Below, one piece after another: positions 62,567 to 64,000 of a stretch of DNA of 64,000 bases (its first letter is position 1; each line of letters opens with the position of its first letter). The DNA is taken from NCBI GenBank assembly GCA_003952965.2, contig CM025849.1, positions 3,057,356 through 3,121,355 on the forward strand. Reading direction: 5' to 3'. Origin of the DNA: Morella rubra (lineage: Eukaryota > Streptophyta > Magnoliopsida > Fagales > Myricaceae). Under the pieces are notes generated by a model, which saw nothing but the letters and a program-made list of their open reading frames with translations, searched no databases and was not told where the DNA came from. The position numbers and the translations under genes are program-made.

Positions 62567-63819
62567 TGAAACTAAGCTTTAGACCCGATAATATACCCTC
62601 TAGAGGGGGTGAATAGGTATTTAAAAATTAATCAACTCTTTTTTATATTCACAGAAAAATAGCTCTACAATTTTCAGTCAATCAACACAAAGATATCTCT
62701 AAAATAATCACACTACATCAATTTTACAGCAACTATAAATTCAAGGTAATATATATTTTACAACAACTATAAATTCTCCAAAATTCCAGCAAACTAAATG
62801 CTATCAAAGAAACCAATTTCCAACAACCTAGATACTAATAATTAAATCAATTTATGAGCAACCTAGATGCTAATAGTCAAATCAATTTCCAGCAACCTAG
62901 ATCTACAAGATATTAATCAAGATAAAGATTAACACATGCAAAAATCACAAGAACAACAAAAACAAGATGACACCACGATTTTGGTTATGAAGTGAAAATC
63001 TCTTGAGGATGACTTCCTCCAAGAGACAAAAATACTCCGGGTGTGCGAAGACTACACTAATCGATCTACTAAGAATATTTAAACTTTACAAGACAGAGAT
63101 TTAAGCAAAAACTCATTCACTTCAAGATTCTCTAATCTCTAATAAAGTCACCCAAGAAACCTTCTTAGGCTAGTGCCCAGCACTCAAATCTTTGACCAAC
63201 AACTCTGGATCATTCTTACGTAGATGTCGACGAACTTGTCAACCCTTCAACTTTTGAAAAACTTTAACAGCAACTAATCTTGAGAATCTCTCAAGTACTG
63301 TCAATCTTGGTGACTCAATCTCCTACTATCACAACCTTCTACTAGAGAAAGAACAGATCTCTCACAATCAAATACGAACAGATAGTATTTTTTACACAAA
63401 GAGAGAAAACAGTGGATATAGTCTAGAGATGATTTTTAGAAGGCTAAGTGTATTCAATAATGCGTCAACTGAGGCAAGGGCTTAGGTATAGGTTAATATA
63501 TTGTTTTAGTAAGGATAAGAAGATAAAACAAAGTCTATAGGAGGTTTGGGTGAGATTCTAGATTTTTAAAATAAAATCTGGTAAAATCCTACTAGGCTGA
63601 CTCTAACCATACCAGCAGAAAAACCTTCAAATTGTTTTGCAACACAACTCAAACTTTCCAGATGCAACCAACAGTCTTCCAAAAGCCTCTTCCAAATTCT
63701 TTTAGCCTCCACAAACTTTGTAGACCAACAAAGTTGCTTCTTACATTCTAAATGAAAATTACATTTATAAAAATACTATTTTGCCCATGAAAATAATGCA
63801 ACTTACATAAACATTCTCA
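62567..63819. mobile_element. 1253-bp TG...CA insertion, probable solo LTR
   Basis: It begins TGAAACTAAGC and ends CATTCTCA, flanked by the 5-bp direct repeat AACAA at 62562-62566 and 63820-63824. The uninterrupted sister copy at 60672 shows the empty site. It has no open frame of note, and contains CCCTCTAGAGGGGGTGAATAGG near its left end. TG/CA ends with a 5-bp duplication are the mark of an LTR, so this is best read as a solo LTR; orientation and family are not determined. Confidence 0.75.
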
Positions 63820-64000
63820 AACAAAATTAGAGAACTAAGGTTTTAGGAGGGTATTGAATAGCATAAATTTCACGCGATTTCCTTCTTTCTCCACTTCTCT
63901 TGAGTAATACTTAAAATGATCCCCAAGGACAGTCAGTCGAGTGCAAAATGATGGAAATGGCACATCTTCTTGCTGGGTGGATCGCTCATCATTCTCTCCT
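63820..64000. repeat. Local direct duplication C, copy 2, right part
   Basis: It matches 60677-60858 and is cut by the window end. Confidence 0.85.

Overview
The window is nuclear DNA of a flowering plant. It is mostly A+T-rich intergenic sequence packed with plant mobile elements, and the few host genes belong to plant families: GH3, CER1, purine permease and alkenal double-bond reductase. The genes and repeats point to a eudicot, probably woody, but I cannot name the species. No tRNA, rRNA, CRISPR or bacterial feature was seen. A run of exactly 1000 Ns at 23871-24870 is an assembly gap.

Layout. 1-1218 is one copy of a ~1.2 kb duplication whose partner is 22162-23400. 1765-7289 is a young Ty3/gypsy chromovirus (minus strand) with by-eye identical 514-bp LTRs and a 5-bp target duplication. 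7295-9972 holds scrambled pieces of a GH3 auxin-amido-synthetase gene next to a promoter-like stretch. 11590-15310 holds a possible LTR remnant, a degenerate CCGAG repeat, an RNase H relic and a CACTA-type terminus. 18185-18789 is the 5' fragment of a Tat-like Ty3/gypsy element. 18790-21530 holds gene fragments, including one clean signal-peptide-peptidase exon, next to a CACTA-like terminus. 27658-28274 is the 3' end of a 2-alkenal reductase gene without its upstream exons. 29530-30240 looks like a CACTA end. 31418-33207 is a CER1 (alkane synthesis) pseudogene with three recognisable exons. 35665-40798 is a 5'-truncated L1-type LINE with a perfect 17-bp target duplication. 41491-43195 is a foldback MITE caught up in a ~537-bp tandem triplication.

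The clearest intact host genes are a 325-aa plant protein of unknown function at 50961-51938 (+) and a purine permease at 57962-59046 (-). The right edge (60352-64000) is a local direct duplication. Its second copy is interrupted by a 1253-bp TG...CA insertion with a 5-bp target duplication, probably a solo LTR, and a LINE relic lies between the copies.

The genes do not form a pathway or cluster. The main story is genome turnover: repeated short and long duplications, exon capture, and gene decay (GH3, CER1, DBR) by rearrangement. I found no convincing new biological system. The most interesting items are the CER1 exon with an internal tandem duplication, the captured SPP exon beside CACTA-like termini, the scrambled GH3 locus, and the MITE-born tandem array.
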